DNA of 40,122 nt from Aurantibacter sp034110465 (GCA_034110465.1 JAWUZD010000017.1:1-40122), one strand, 5' to 3'. Positions 16,460 through 27,200 are shown, counted from the stretch's first letter. Translations and numbers: made by a program. The notes: generated by a model from the sequence alone, not told the origin.

Positions 16460-17158
16460 CTAAAGTAAAGCCTCATCCGCAAAACTAAAATAAGCAGTTT
16501 CTGTAATTATTAAATGATCTAAAACTTTAACATCTAAGCTTTGCGCTGCAATTTTAAGTTTTTGGGTAATTTGTTTATCCGCTTCGCTAGGTTTTAAAGT
16601 ACCAGATGGATGATTATGGACTAGAATTAAGGCTACAGCATTTAACTGCAACGCTTCTTTTAAAATTAATCTATTATCTACTAAAGTTCCGGTAATACTA
16701 CCTTTACTAATCTGAGTTTTTTGTAATATTTTATTGGAATTATTTAAATATAAAATCCAAAATTCTTCGTGAGGTAATTCACCAATAATAGGTTGCATTA
16801 ATTCAAAAACAGATTTGCTAGATGTTATTTTGTTTAAAAGTACAGCTTCTTCTACTCTACGTCTTCGGCCTAATTCTAGAGCTGCCAAAATACTTATGGC
16901 TTTAGCCTCTCCAATACCTTTAAAAATTATTAAATCTGAAAGCGATAATTTCCCTAAAGCATTTAAATTATTATTAACACTAGCTAAAATTCGTTTACAT
17001 AAAGAAACAGCGCTTTCTTGTCTGTTTCCAGAACCAATTAAAATAGCCACCAATTCTGCATCACTTAAAGCAGATTTACCTTTGTTTAAAAGTTTTTCTC
17101 TTGGCTGATCGTTTTCCGACCAATCTTTAATTGAAAAAGACGAATTTTTATCCTGCAT
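16460..17158 (-). CDS. radC: RadC-family (JAB/MPN domain) protein
   Basis: A 232-residue RadC family protein. It has an N-terminal helix-hairpin-helix region (IFKGIGEAKAISILAALELGRR, about residues 69-90). The C-terminal JAMM metalloprotease-like domain has the zinc motif H-N-H-P-S-G followed by PSEAD (HNHPSGTLKPSEADKQIT). Despite the name, a DNA repair role has been disputed for the E. coli protein and the function is unclear. Length is standard. It is the first gene of a four-gene minus-strand operon. A TAACTTTA box, close to the -7 consensus, lies 4 nt before its ATG (17163-17170 on the minus strand), which would again give a leaderless transcript. Confidence 0.92.
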   Translation of the reverse strand: MQDKNSSFSIKDWSENDQPREKLLNKGKSALSDAELVAILIGSGNRQESAVSLCKRILASVNNNLNALGKLSLSDLIIFKGIGEAKAISILAALELGRRRRVEEAVLLNKITSSKSVFELMQPIIGELPHEEFWILYLNNSNKILQKTQISKGSITGTLVDNRLILKEALQLNAVALILVHNHPSGTLKPSEADKQITQKLKIAAQSLDVKVLDHLIITETAYFSFADEALL

Positions 17159-17277
17159 CTTCTAAAGTTAATCATTTTTTTTAATCTGAAATAATTTCGA
17201 ATTAATTTATCTTACTTTAGTCTTAAATTGTAACATTATTACTATTCCAAATACTAATAATACAAGAAACCAAATTT

Positions 17278-17658
17278 ATGACCGCATACCAAGAGCAACG
17301 TTTAAATATCTTAAACTATCAAATTGAGCAATTACCACCATATAAAAGTAATATTAAAAAGCTTCTAGCTATAATTGGTATTGTTGTACTTGTAGCCATA
17401 GGATTAGCTGTGTTAATTTACTATACAGATTTATATACTGGTCGCTATCAAGACATAATTTCGGCAATTATAACAGTGCTTGGTATTATTACAGTAATTG
17501 TTTTGTATCATTTTATTTGGCACTTTCAAACGCTATATAAATTAAGGCCGCTTTTAGACGAAAAAGAAACGATTCTTAACATCATTAAAAAGCAAAAAAG
17601 AAACTTTAAACGTTTTGAAAAATTTGATGAAATTGGTAAAGAAGAAAACAAAAATTAA
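17278..17658 (+). CDS. Small two-TM membrane protein of unknown function
   Basis: This 126-residue protein has a short amphipathic N-terminus (MTAYQEQRLNILNYQIEQL), then two transmembrane segments (about residues 29-47 and 60-80), and a charged helical C-terminus of about 40 residues. Both ends are predicted cytoplasmic. The last residues contain KRNFKRFEKFDEI, which recurs exactly in the next gene's product. The next ATG overlaps its stop codon (TAATG at 17656-17660), so translation is coupled. No family is recognised. The pair has the same layout (N-terminal helix, two TMs, coiled-coil-like tail), suggesting diverged paralogues that may form a hetero-oligomer. Confidence 0.6.
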   Translation: MTAYQEQRLNILNYQIEQLPPYKSNIKKLLAIIGIVVLVAIGLAVLIYYTDLYTGRYQDIISAIITVLGIITVIVLYHFIWHFQTLYKLRPLLDEKETILNIIKKQKRNFKRFEKFDEIGKEENKN

Positions 17659-18059
17659 TGATTGAAGAGAAGGAAGAACATTTAGATTATTTAGAGAACA
17701 AATTACTGCAAGAGCAATTTGCCAGTAATTATATATGGCATCGTAAAAAATCTATATTATTTACTGCGTTATTTGCTAGTCTAGTTCCACCAACTATTAT
17801 TCATTTAAGTGACGAAAGACGTGTCAAATTCCCAGAGAGATATGATCCAATGTTTGCAATTTCTATTGGCTTTGTGTTATTTTTTGGGTTTATTTTTTTA
17901 GCATTAATTTTACATCTACTTTTTAAAAGAGATCATTATTTTAAAGCAAAAGCACTAGAAAAAGAAGTTATTGATTTAGATAGAGAAATATATCACCTTA
18001 AACGTAATTTTAAACGCTTTGAAAAATTTGATGAAATTGAAGATAAAACCACTAACTAA
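17658..18059 (+). CDS. Small two-TM membrane protein, tail-sharing paralogue of its neighbour
   Basis: A 133-residue membrane protein. An acidic N-terminal helix (MIEEKEEHLDYLENKLLQEQF) precedes two hydrophobic segments (about 34-50 and 68-92), then a coiled-coil-like tail (KALEKEVIDLDREIYHL). The tail ends in the same 13 residues, KRNFKRFEKFDEI, as the upstream protein. At DNA level 22 nt are identical in the two tails (17614-17635 and 18018-18039). Its ATG overlaps the upstream stop codon. The function is unknown. The DUF1304 gene starts 14 nt downstream, so the three genes probably form one operon. Confidence 0.6.
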   Translation: MIEEKEEHLDYLENKLLQEQFASNYIWHRKKSILFTALFASLVPPTIIHLSDERRVKFPERYDPMFAISIGFVLFFGFIFLALILHLLFKRDHYFKAKALEKEVIDLDREIYHLKRNFKRFEKFDEIEDKTTN

Positions 18060-18073
18060 AACCATATAAAACT

Positions 18074-18445
18074 ATGTCTATTTTAATAAACGCCATTATA
18101 CTATGTATTGCAGCATTACATCTTTACTTTTTGTATTTCGAAATGTTTGCTTGGGAAACTAAAGGCCCAAAAATATTTAAGCACTTTCCAAAAGATTTAT
18201 TTACGCCAACAAAAGCTTTGGCTGCAAACCAAGGTTTATATAATGGTTTTTTATCTGCAGGACTAGTTTGGTCGGTTTGTATTAGCAATCCAGAATGGCG
18301 TTTTAATGTGGCACTATTCTTTTTAAGTTGTGTTGCAATTGCTGGGATTTATGGCGGATTAACTGCTGCTAAAAAAATATTTTTTGTTCAAGCTCTACCT
18401 GCGTTAATTGGAATTGTTTTATTGGTTATTAATAATTATTTTTAA
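18074..18445 (+). CDS. DUF1304-family membrane protein
   Basis: A 123-residue integral membrane protein with four hydrophobic helices. The family pattern is clear: LHLYFLYFEMFAWETKGPKIF near the N-terminus, then ALAANQGLYNGFLSAGLVW, then a glycine-rich helix (AIAGIYGGLTAAKKIFFVQALPA). DUF1304 proteins are widespread small membrane proteins without an established role. It is the third gene of a plus-strand group and likely co-transcribed with the two membrane-protein genes upstream. It converges with the Mpl-type ligase gene, with 114 nt between them holding an AT-only hairpin. Confidence 0.85.
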   Translation: MSILINAIILCIAALHLYFLYFEMFAWETKGPKIFKHFPKDLFTPTKALAANQGLYNGFLSAGLVWSVCISNPEWRFNVALFFLSCVAIAGIYGGLTAAKKIFFVQALPALIGIVLLVINNYF

Positions 18446-18455
18446 ACAAAAGCTT

Positions 18456-18488
18456 AAAAAATAATAAACTTGATTTTATTATTTTTTT
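18456..18488. terminator. AT-only hairpin between convergent genes, possible terminator
   Basis: AAAAAATAATAAA (18456-18468) is complementary to TTTATTATTTTTT (18475-18487), with a 6-nt loop between. All pairs are A-T, so stability is low, but runs of A and T flank both sides, as in bidirectional terminators. It lies between the DUF1304 gene and the convergent ligase gene. Confidence 0.4.
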
Positions 18489-18559
18489 TAATATAACTTC
18501 GTTTAACGACTGATATAAAACATTAAAACGTATTCATATCATCTAACTGTTAAACCAAC

Positions 18560-19915
18560 TTACCCAACTAAACCTTTAACTTCATTAAAATCTAATCCAC
18601 CATAATTACCAGAACTCATTAACAACAAAGATTTGTTTTTATAATCTTGGCTAAATAAGTACGCTTTAAAATCTTCTGGATTGGTGTAAATAATTAAATC
18701 GTCGCGTTTAAAAGCATCTGCAATTTGTTGTTCGGACACTTTATCTAATTTTTTAATTTCTACTGCGTGCGGAGAATAAAAAACAACTGCAACATCTGCA
18801 GCATTTAAAGCGCCTTTATATTCCTTTAAAAACTCGGCATTCAAACTACTATAAGTATGTAACTCTAAACAAGCTACTAAAGTTCTATCTTGGTATTGCT
18901 CTTTTACCGCATTTGTAGTGGCTTCTACTTTACTTGGCGAATGTGCAAAATCTTTATAAGCAACACTTGTTGCGCTTTCCGCAATTTTCTCTAAACGTTT
19001 ACTTGCGCCTTTAAAGGTAGAAATAGCTTCGTAGAAATCGTCTTCGTCAATTCCCATATGTTGGCAAATCCACTTTGCTCCTGCTAAGTTATTTAAGTTG
19101 TGTTTTCCAAAAACTTCTATTGGCATTGGTCCTTCTGGCGTTTCTAAAAGTGTTTCACCATTTTCTACGGTATACTCTGGCGTTTTATAGGCAATTTTAC
19201 GAATAGGATTTTCGCTGGCTTCTACAACGCGTTTTACAGCTTCGTCTTCTTCATTATAATTTATGCTTCCACCTTTTACAATACTATCTACAAAAATGCT
19301 GAATTGCTCTTCATAATTTTCAATAGTTGGAAACACATTAATATGATCCCAAGCAATTCCACTTAACAAGGCAATATTTGGTTTGTATAAATGAAATTTT
19401 GGTCGTCTATCTATTGGAGAACTTAAATATTCATCGCCTTCTAGAACAATAAAATCGTTGTCTTCTGTTAGTTTCACCATAACATCAAAACCTTCCAATT
19501 GTGCGCCAACCATATAATCCACATCTCTATCGTGATAATGCATTACGTGCAAAATCATAGATGTAATAGTTGTTTTTCCATGAGATCCACCAATTACAAC
19601 GCGTGTTTTATTTTTAGATTGCTCGTATAAAAATTCAGGATAAGAATAAATTTTTAAACCTAATTCCTGAGCTTTTAAAAGCTCCAGATTATCTTCTTTT
19701 GCGTGCATTCCAAGAACAATAGCATCTAAATTAGCCGTGATTTTTTCTGGAAACCAACCAAACGCTTCTGGCAATAAATGATGCTTTTCTAAACGCGATT
19801 TAGACGGTTCAAAAATAGTATCGTCGCTACCAGTAACTTGGTAACCTTTTAAGTGTAATGCTAATGCTAAGTTGTGCATTGCGCTTCCGCCTATAGCTAT
19901 AAAATGTACGTTCAT
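18560..19915 (-). CDS. mpl: Mur ligase, UDP-MurNAc:tripeptide ligase (Mpl) type
   Basis: A 451-residue ATP-dependent Mur ligase. Mpl recycles cell-wall fragments by joining the murein tripeptide to UDP-MurNAc; the related MurC adds L-Ala. The N-terminal UDP-binding domain starts MNVHFIAIGGSAMHNLALAL. The ATP site is GGSHGKTTITSMIL. The central domain carries LEGDEYLSSPIDRRPKFH and GIAWDHINVFPT, and the C-terminal ligase domain has KDFAHSPSKVEATT and SSGNYGGLDFN. 'GDEYDTA/S' followed by a DHINVF block is closer to Mpl than to the murC of division clusters, and no mur or fts gene is nearby. Bacteroidota homologues are often labelled MurC, so a UDP-MurNAc-L-Ala ligase role is the alternative. 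A TATATTTG box precedes it. Confidence 0.8.
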   Translation of the reverse strand: MNVHFIAIGGSAMHNLALALHLKGYQVTGSDDTIFEPSKSRLEKHHLLPEAFGWFPEKITANLDAIVLGMHAKEDNLELLKAQELGLKIYSYPEFLYEQSKNKTRVVIGGSHGKTTITSMILHVMHYHDRDVDYMVGAQLEGFDVMVKLTEDNDFIVLEGDEYLSSPIDRRPKFHLYKPNIALLSGIAWDHINVFPTIENYEEQFSIFVDSIVKGGSINYNEEDEAVKRVVEASENPIRKIAYKTPEYTVENGETLLETPEGPMPIEVFGKHNLNNLAGAKWICQHMGIDEDDFYEAISTFKGASKRLEKIAESATSVAYKDFAHSPSKVEATTNAVKEQYQDRTLVACLELHTYSSLNAEFLKEYKGALNAADVAVVFYSPHAVEIKKLDKVSEQQIADAFKRDDLIIYTNPEDFKAYLFSQDYKNKSLLLMSSGNYGGLDFNEVKGLVG

Positions 19916-19937
19916 TGTAATGTTTTGAAGATAAAAT

Positions 19938-19945
19938 CAAATATA
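19938..19945 (-). promoter_or_regulatory. -7 box TATATTTG of the Mpl-type ligase gene
   Basis: An exact TAnnTTTG match on the minus strand, 22 nt before the ATG at 19915. No TTG is found at the proper -33 spacing. Confidence 0.45.
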
Positions 19946-20103
19946 GTTTTTTGATGTGAATTTCGCTAATTATCCCTAATTTCTGTTTTAATTATTCCGA
20001 ATTAGTTTTTATACTGAATCAAGATTTTCAGAACCAAGAATTAAGGCTGATGAATTTTCTAATGAATAGAAACAAGAAAAGAGAATCAAGACTGCAAACT
20101 GAA

Positions 20104-20124
20104 GACTGAGGACTGAGGACTGAG
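20104..20124. repeat. Tandem heptamer repeat (GACTGAG)x3
   Basis: Three perfect copies of GACTGAG, followed by a partial fourth (GACTA) that merges into the stop codon of the TPR gene. Imperfect related units (ACTGCAA, ACTGAA) extend it on the left from about 20090. It lies in the 211-nt gap between the ligase and TPR genes, in which no gene was found. Confidence 0.85.
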
Positions 20125-20126
20125 GA

Positions 20127-21080
20127 CTATAAAGCCAAAATAAGGTTACGTTCTTCTTTGAACACATCAATTTTAGGCAATTCTGAAATAGCTAAATCAA
20201 TATACTTTAAAGCATTAGATTTAGCTTTTTTATGTTTATAAATTTGTGCTAAGCGGTAATTTGCCCAAGCTTTAGGCACACCATCTTTTGCAGAATAATT
20301 CTCTAAGTAAATCAACAAACACTTTTCGCCTTTATCTACTTGCACATTATATTCAGCGCACACTTTACCAATTTGGTAATGCATAGCATTCCTTTTATGT
20401 TTTACGTTTGCTGCTTCAAGATTTGCAACTGCTTTTTCGGGTTGCTTTTCAGCTTCATATAATGCTGTTAACTTATCAAAACACGTTAAAGATCCGCCTT
20501 CTTTTATAGCTAACAAATAATATTTTTCGGCTAATTCTGGCTCGTCATCGTATTCGTAAATATAACCTTTAGCTAAGTAACCATCAACCTTACTTAAATC
20601 TTGCAACTCGTTAGCATATTTAAAAGATGTGCTTTTACTTCCACCAATAATTCCAGGTAATTGCATATATAATTCCACTAAAGCCCAACGTGTATCAATA
20701 TGATTTGGATCTAGTTTTGCGGCTGTTAAAAAGGCTTCTTTTACATCACCAATTAAGCCCAAAGCAGCAAATTTGTTGACTAATAAAGCTTTCATTCCCA
20801 TAGCACCACCAAATTTATAATGGTAATTGGCAACGTTAGGTTTTTGCTCTTTTAATTTTTTATAATAGGTAATAGCATCATCCCATTTTTCTTGATGTCC
20901 ATAGGCATCGCCAAGTAATTCTAGAACCTCTAAATTATTTGGCTGGATTTTTAGTTCTTCTGTTAGTAACAGTTCTGCTTTATAAAAAGATTTATCCACC
21001 AACAATTGTTTTGCTTTCTCTACGTTGTTTTGTGAGAATGCAGTTGTGAAAATTAAAAAACAGATGATAAAAAAACGCAT
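20127..21080 (-). CDS. Periplasmic tetratricopeptide-repeat protein
   Basis: A 317-residue secreted TPR protein. The signal peptide is MRFFIICFLIFTTAFSQ, so the protein is periplasmic or outer-membrane associated. TPR-like helix pairs cover most of the length: AKQLLVDKSFYKAELLLTEE (about 23-42), LGDAYGHQEKWDDAITYYKK, AFLTAAKLDPNHIDTRWALV, EPELAEKYYLLAIKEG, EKAVANLEAANVKHKRNAMH and YRLAQIYKHKKAKSNALKYI. TPRs mediate protein-protein binding; no partner can be named. A middle segment (GAMGMKALLVNKFAALGLIGD and LPGIIGGSKSTSFKYANEL) is reminiscent of a family conserved in Proteobacteria and Bacteroidota. The gene is divergent from the alpha-2-macroglobulin-like gene, with 172 nt between them. A TACATTTG box lies upstream. 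Confidence 0.8.
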   Translation of the reverse strand: MRFFIICFLIFTTAFSQNNVEKAKQLLVDKSFYKAELLLTEELKIQPNNLEVLELLGDAYGHQEKWDDAITYYKKLKEQKPNVANYHYKFGGAMGMKALLVNKFAALGLIGDVKEAFLTAAKLDPNHIDTRWALVELYMQLPGIIGGSKSTSFKYANELQDLSKVDGYLAKGYIYEYDDEPELAEKYYLLAIKEGGSLTCFDKLTALYEAEKQPEKAVANLEAANVKHKRNAMHYQIGKVCAEYNVQVDKGEKCLLIYLENYSAKDGVPKAWANYRLAQIYKHKKAKSNALKYIDLAISELPKIDVFKEERNLILAL

Positions 21081-21098
21081 ATATTTAGCTTAACAATA

Positions 21099-21106
21099 CA
21101 AATGTA
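21099..21106 (-). promoter_or_regulatory. -7 box TACATTTG of the TPR protein gene
   Basis: An exact TAnnTTTG match on the minus strand, 18 nt before the ATG at 21080. A TTG lies 14 nt upstream of it (21121-21123), closer than the usual -33 spacing. Confidence 0.45.
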
Positions 21107-21252
21107 ACAATCTCTTGGAACAATTATTGTTTACATTTAGTTAATCTTATTTACTTTAAAATTGAACCACTTTACACAACCAAACGTTAGTTTTACTCAT
21201 TTCGTCTTTTTAAAGAGGATTTTTGGGCTAACTTTATATAAAATACCAACTT

Positions 21253-24200
21253 ATGAAAGCAACAGTTACATTTCTAACCTTAATTTTTTGCATAATGATT
21301 AGTCAGGCACAAAGCAACGACTATTCAAAATTGTGGAAAAAAGTTGAAACTTTTGAAGTTGAAGGCTTGCCAAAATCGGCACTTAAAACAGTTACAGAGA
21401 TTGAAGCTTTAGCACAAAAAGACAACAATCAAAAACAGCTTATAAAAACATTATTATTTAAAAGTAAGTTTGCATTGACCTTAGAAGAAGATGCGCAACT
21501 TAAAGTGATTACCGATTTTAAGTTGGCTATTTCTAAGAGTCAATCGCCAGAAAAAAATGTGCTACAAAATATGTTAGCTACGTTGTATTGGCAATACTTC
21601 CAACAAAACAGATATAAGTTTTATAACCGTACAAAGACATCAGAAAAAGTAGGCAACGATTTTAGAACTTGGGATTTAGAAACCTTATTCGAAGAGATCC
21701 ATTGTCAGTTTCAGGAATCATTAGAGAATAAATTGGTTTTACAACAAACACGAATTAGAGATTTTGAAATATTGTTAACTACACAAGAAAACTCAGAAAC
21801 ATATAGACCAACAGTTTTTGATTTAATAAATCATAACGCTTTAGAATTCTATAAAACATCGGAAAACAGAATTACAAAACCAGCAGAAACTTTTAATTTA
21901 CAAAATGATAGTTATTTATCTGAAGCTTCAGAATTTGCTAAACTTAAATTAGAATCTACAGACGATTTAGCGCTTCAATATCACGCGATACGTATTTACC
22001 AAGACTTGATTCAGTTTCATCTTAAAAATCCAAAATATTTAGCCTTAACAAAAGTTAATATAGATCGATTACATTTTGTAAATCAAAATTCTGTCATAGA
22101 AAACAAACAAGATTTATTACTAAACACTTATAAATCCGAAGCTAAATCTACTAAAGGCAATAAAGTTGAAGCGTTATATAATTACGAAATTGCATATATA
22201 TATTACAATCAAGGTTTACAATACAATCCGAACACACCAAAAAACCAATGGAAATTAAAAGAAGCTCTGGAACTTTGTGAAAAAACAATAAGTACATATC
22301 CAGAAAATAGTGGTGCAGAAAAATGTGAAACCATTAAAACTCAAATTTTAAAATCGCAATTACAAATTACAACCGAGTCTAATTTAAGACCTAATCAAAA
22401 CGAAAAGGTTTTAATTCGTTATAAAAACTTAAATAGTGTAGAATTTACTTCATATAAATTAAGCAAAAAACAATTTGACAACATTAACAAAACGTATAAT
22501 GAAACGGCTAGATTAAGTCTGATAAAAAAGCTAAAAGCAGATAAAACGTGGACAGCTTATTTAAAAAACGAAAACGATTACCAAAATCACAGTACAGAAC
22601 TGTTATTACCTCTGCAAAATTCAGGTTTATATTTAATTACCGTAAAATCTGAAAACATTTGGGCAACTACAACATTACAATTTACAGATATTGCAATGGT
22701 AGAATCTGAAGATTTAGACCAAAAACAATTGCAATTTATAGATAGAAACAACGGAAAACCAATTGCAAATACAGAGGTTGAATTGTCTTTTAAGTATAGA
22801 GATTATAAAGTAAAAACTCAAAAGCTAACAACTAATGCTAATGGTTTTATTCGTTTTAAAAAAGCATCTCATAACCGAAGCTCTTTTGAAGCTGAAATTA
22901 GTTACAACAACCAAACTGCCTATTTTGGGAAGTCATACATAAATCATTACGACAGACATAACAACAAAGAAAAGACAGTTTATCAGTCGTTTATTTTTAC
23001 GGATAGAAGTATTTACAGACCAAGCCAAACGGTTTATTTTAAAGCCATTGCATTAAAAACAGAACATTTAAAATCTGAAGTAATTCCAAACGAATTATTT
23101 GAGGTTACTTTATACAATACCAATAGGGAGAAAGTAAGTACACTAGAATTAAAATCTAATGACTTTGGAAGTGTTTCGGGTGAATTTATTCTACCAAACA
23201 ATGGTTTAAATGGTCAATACCATATCGAAATCGATTCAAAATCGGGATTAAATTTAAAGAAGAATCATTATTTTTCTGTTGAAGAATACAAACGTCCAAA
23301 ATTTGAAACCACATTTAATCCAGTAACTGAAACTTTTAAAGTAAACGATAGCGTAACCGTAAAAGGATTAGCAAAAGCATTTGCTGGCTCTAATATTACA
23401 GATGCCAAAGTAACTTACAAAGTGAAACGCGAAGTTAATTATCCGCGTTGGTATATGTGGCGTAGACCTTTCAAGAATTCACAAGCACAAGAAATTACAT
23501 TTGGCGACACCACAACTAACGGAAAAGGCGAATTTGACATTACCTTTAAAGCTATTCCAGACGATAAAGCTAACAAAACAAATCTGCCAATTTTCACCTA
23601 TAAAATTACCGCAGATGTTAGAGATATTAATGGCGAAACCAGAAGTGCGACTACAACTGTAAATGTAGGTTATCATACTATTTTGGCGAATATCTCTATT
23701 GCTGATTTAATTGACAAAACAAATAAAAAGCAAACGTTAAATATTGACACAAAAAACTTAAATGGTGAATTTGTGCCTGCTAAAGGTCAATTAAACATCT
23801 ATAAATTAAACGCACCAAAAACCGTTTTAAGACAAAGACCTTGGCAAGCTCCAGATTATAAAAATTTTAGTGAAGCCGATTTTAAAACGCTTTTTCCACA
23901 CGAAGCTTATGGCAATGAAAATGATGTACAAAACTGGACTATAGGCGATTTAGTTTTAACCGAAAAATTTAATACCGAAAAAGAAAAATCCGTTGTATTA
24001 GGCAACTTAAAGAAATGGCAATCGGGTAAATATGTGGCAGTTTTAACCAGTAAAGATAATTTTGGTCAAGCCATAAAAGACGAAGCCAACTTTACCCTAT
24101 TTTCTAATAAAGACAACGTTTTAGCCGATAATCAATTATTCAGTGTAAAAACCAATAAAACAGCATATGGTATAAATGATGTTGCTGAAATTTCTATAGC

Positions 24201-27200
24201 AACTGCTGCTGAAAATTTAGTAGTTAGTCTAACCATTGAAAAAGAGTATCAAGTTATAGAGACCAAAATAATTACATTAAATAAAAACACAAAAACCATA
24301 AAGCTTCCAATCTCAACAAAAGAATTAGGCGGATTTGTTGTGCATTACAGTTATGCATTTGCTAATAGTTTTATGTCAGGACAAGTACAAGTAAACGTGC
24401 CTTATCCAACCTCTAAATTAGAGATAGAAACGTTAACATTTAGAGATAAACTACAACCTGGAACCGACGAAACTTGGTCTTTTAAAATTAAAGGCGATAA
24501 CAAAGAAAAAGTATCGGCAGAGTTGTTAGCCAGTATGTACGATGCGTCTTTAAATCAATTTAAAGCTCACAATTGGCAATTTAATCCGTATCAACCACAA
24601 ACTTACAGAAGTTATTATCGTTATAATGCCAACCACAGTTTTGGCACAGAAAGTTTTAGGGTTTATCAAGATTACCAACAATCTTATAATCAAAGTTATC
24701 AGCAATTTGATAGATTTAATTGGTTTGGATTTTATTTTGGGAATAATGTTGTTGTAACTGCTTTAGGAATAAAGAGAAAAAAAGACGAAGTAACTACTAC
24801 TTATCAAGAAGTAGTTACTGAAGATTTAGTTAAAACTAACAACCCGAACATTGTTAATAGTTTATCTGGAAAAGTATCTGGATTACAAATTACACAAACA
24901 ACTAATGGTTTTGATAATGACAATAGAATTGTACTAAGAGGAAATCGTTCAATAACTGGTACAAATCAAGTATTAATAGTTGTTGATGGCAAAATAGTTT
25001 CGGAAGAATTCTTATCTAGTTTAAATCCTAAAAACATAATATCCACAGAAGTTATTAAAGGGATAAGTGGTTCTGCCTTATATGGATCTCAAGGAGCAAA
25101 TGGAGTCATTATAGTAACAACAAATGGAGATTATTCTAAAAAACCAGGCTTCACCCAAGTTAAAATCCGTAAAAACTTACAAGAAACTGCGTTTTTCTTT
25201 CCTAAGTTAACGACTAATGAAGTTGGCGAAATAAGTTTCAACTTTACAACACCAGAAGCTTTAACCAAATGGAATCTAAACTTATTAGCGCATAATAAAA
25301 GAGGTGAATTCGATAAAAAAACATTAACTGCAGTTACTAAAAAAGAGTTAATGGTATTACCAAATACGCCACGCTTTTTACGAGAAGACGATATTATTAC
25401 CATAAGTAGTAAAATTGCAAACCTAACAGACAAAGCTTTAAACGGACAAGCAAGATTAGAATTAACAGATGCACTTTCTGGGAAACTAATAAATATTATT
25501 AATGGTGAAGTAGGAAAAAACTACACATTACGTTCTGATTTAACAGATAAAACTTTTGAAGTTTCGGCTAATGGAAATACCAACGTGTCTTGGGAATTAA
25601 CTATTCCAAAAACTGTACAAGCAGTTCAATACAAAATAATAGCTAAAACAAATCAATTTAGCGATGGCGAACAAAATGTATTACCAGTTTTAAGTAATCG
25701 TATGTTGGTAACAGAAACTTTACCAATGCACATAAAAACAGGGGAAACAAAAACGTTTACTCTAGATAAACTTAAAAACAACATGAGTAAAACCTTACAA
25801 CATCATAAATTAAGTTTAGAAATTACAAGTAATCCAGCTTGGTACGCAGTACAAGCCTTACCGTATTTAATGGAATATCCTTACCAATGTAACGAGCAAA
25901 CCTTTAGTCGTTATTACGCTAATGCATTGGCTTCACATATTGCTAATTCTAATCCAAGAATTCAAGCCATTTTTAATCAATGGAAAAACAGCGATGCCTT
26001 ATTATCTAATCTTGAGAAAAACCAAGAATTAAAATCTATTTTAATAGAAGAAACACCTTGGTTAAGAGATGCGCAAAGCGAAACAGAACAGAAAAAACGT
26101 ATTGCACTGTTATTCGATTTAAATAAAATGAAGCAAGAATTAGAAGCTTCAATTAACAAATTAAAAACCAATCAAATGGGTTCTGGTGCTTGGTCTTGGT
26201 TTGGAGATTATAGAGCAAACAGATACATTACACAACATATTATTACTGGATTTGGTCATTTAAACAAACTTGGTGTTGATAGTAAAAACAAGGCTAATTT
26301 ATCGGTTGGAGCGCAGTCTAGAACTACAAAATCAGAAATCATTCAAAAAGCCATTCCGTATTTAGATGCAGAATTTGTAAAAGAATACGAAGATTTAAAA
26401 CGTTACAACCCAAAAATCGATTTATCTAAAGATCATTTAAGTATCACGCAATTGCATTATTTATATATGCGAAGCTTTTTCCCTGAAATAAAATTGTCTA
26501 ACAAAGTCGAAAAAATCAAAGACTATTATTTAGGTCAGATTAAAAAATATTGGTTAAAAAGACCTCTATATGTAAAAGGTTTAATGTCTTTAATTAGTTA
26601 TAGAAATGAAGACAAATCAACCTCAACTAAAATTCTAAATTCATTAAAAGAAACTAGTATTACAAGTGAAGAACTTGGAATGTATTGGAAAGAAAACACC
26701 AATTCTTATTATTGGTATCAAGCACCAATAGAAACACAAGCCTTGTTAATTGAAGCTTTTTCGGAACTAGAAAACGACACGAAAACTATTGATAATTTAA
26801 AAGTTTGGTTGCTAAAGAATAAGCAAACCAACCAATGGAGTACCACAAAATCTACTACAGATGCTATTTATGCCATTCTATTACAAGGTAGCGATTGGCT
26901 TAGCGTAAACGAAAGTGTAAACGTATTAGTAGGAAAACAAGCTATTCCAGAAAACAAATTACAAAATACTACAACCGAATCAGGAACTGGTTATTATAAA
27001 GTGGCTTGGAATGGTTCTGAAATTAAACCAGAATTAGCTGAAGTGACGTTATCTAAAAAAGAAAAAGGTATTGCTTTTGGAAGTTTGTACTGGCAATATT
27101 TTGAAGATTTAGATGCTATTACCTCAGCAAAAACACCTTTACAATTAAAGAAACAACTCTTTAAAAAGGAAAATACTAAAACTGGCGAAGTTATTACAGA

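Noticed and set aside
20088..20129. A CRISPR-like array at the heptamer repeat
   Set aside because: The units are 7 nt with no spacers and no cas gene is present.
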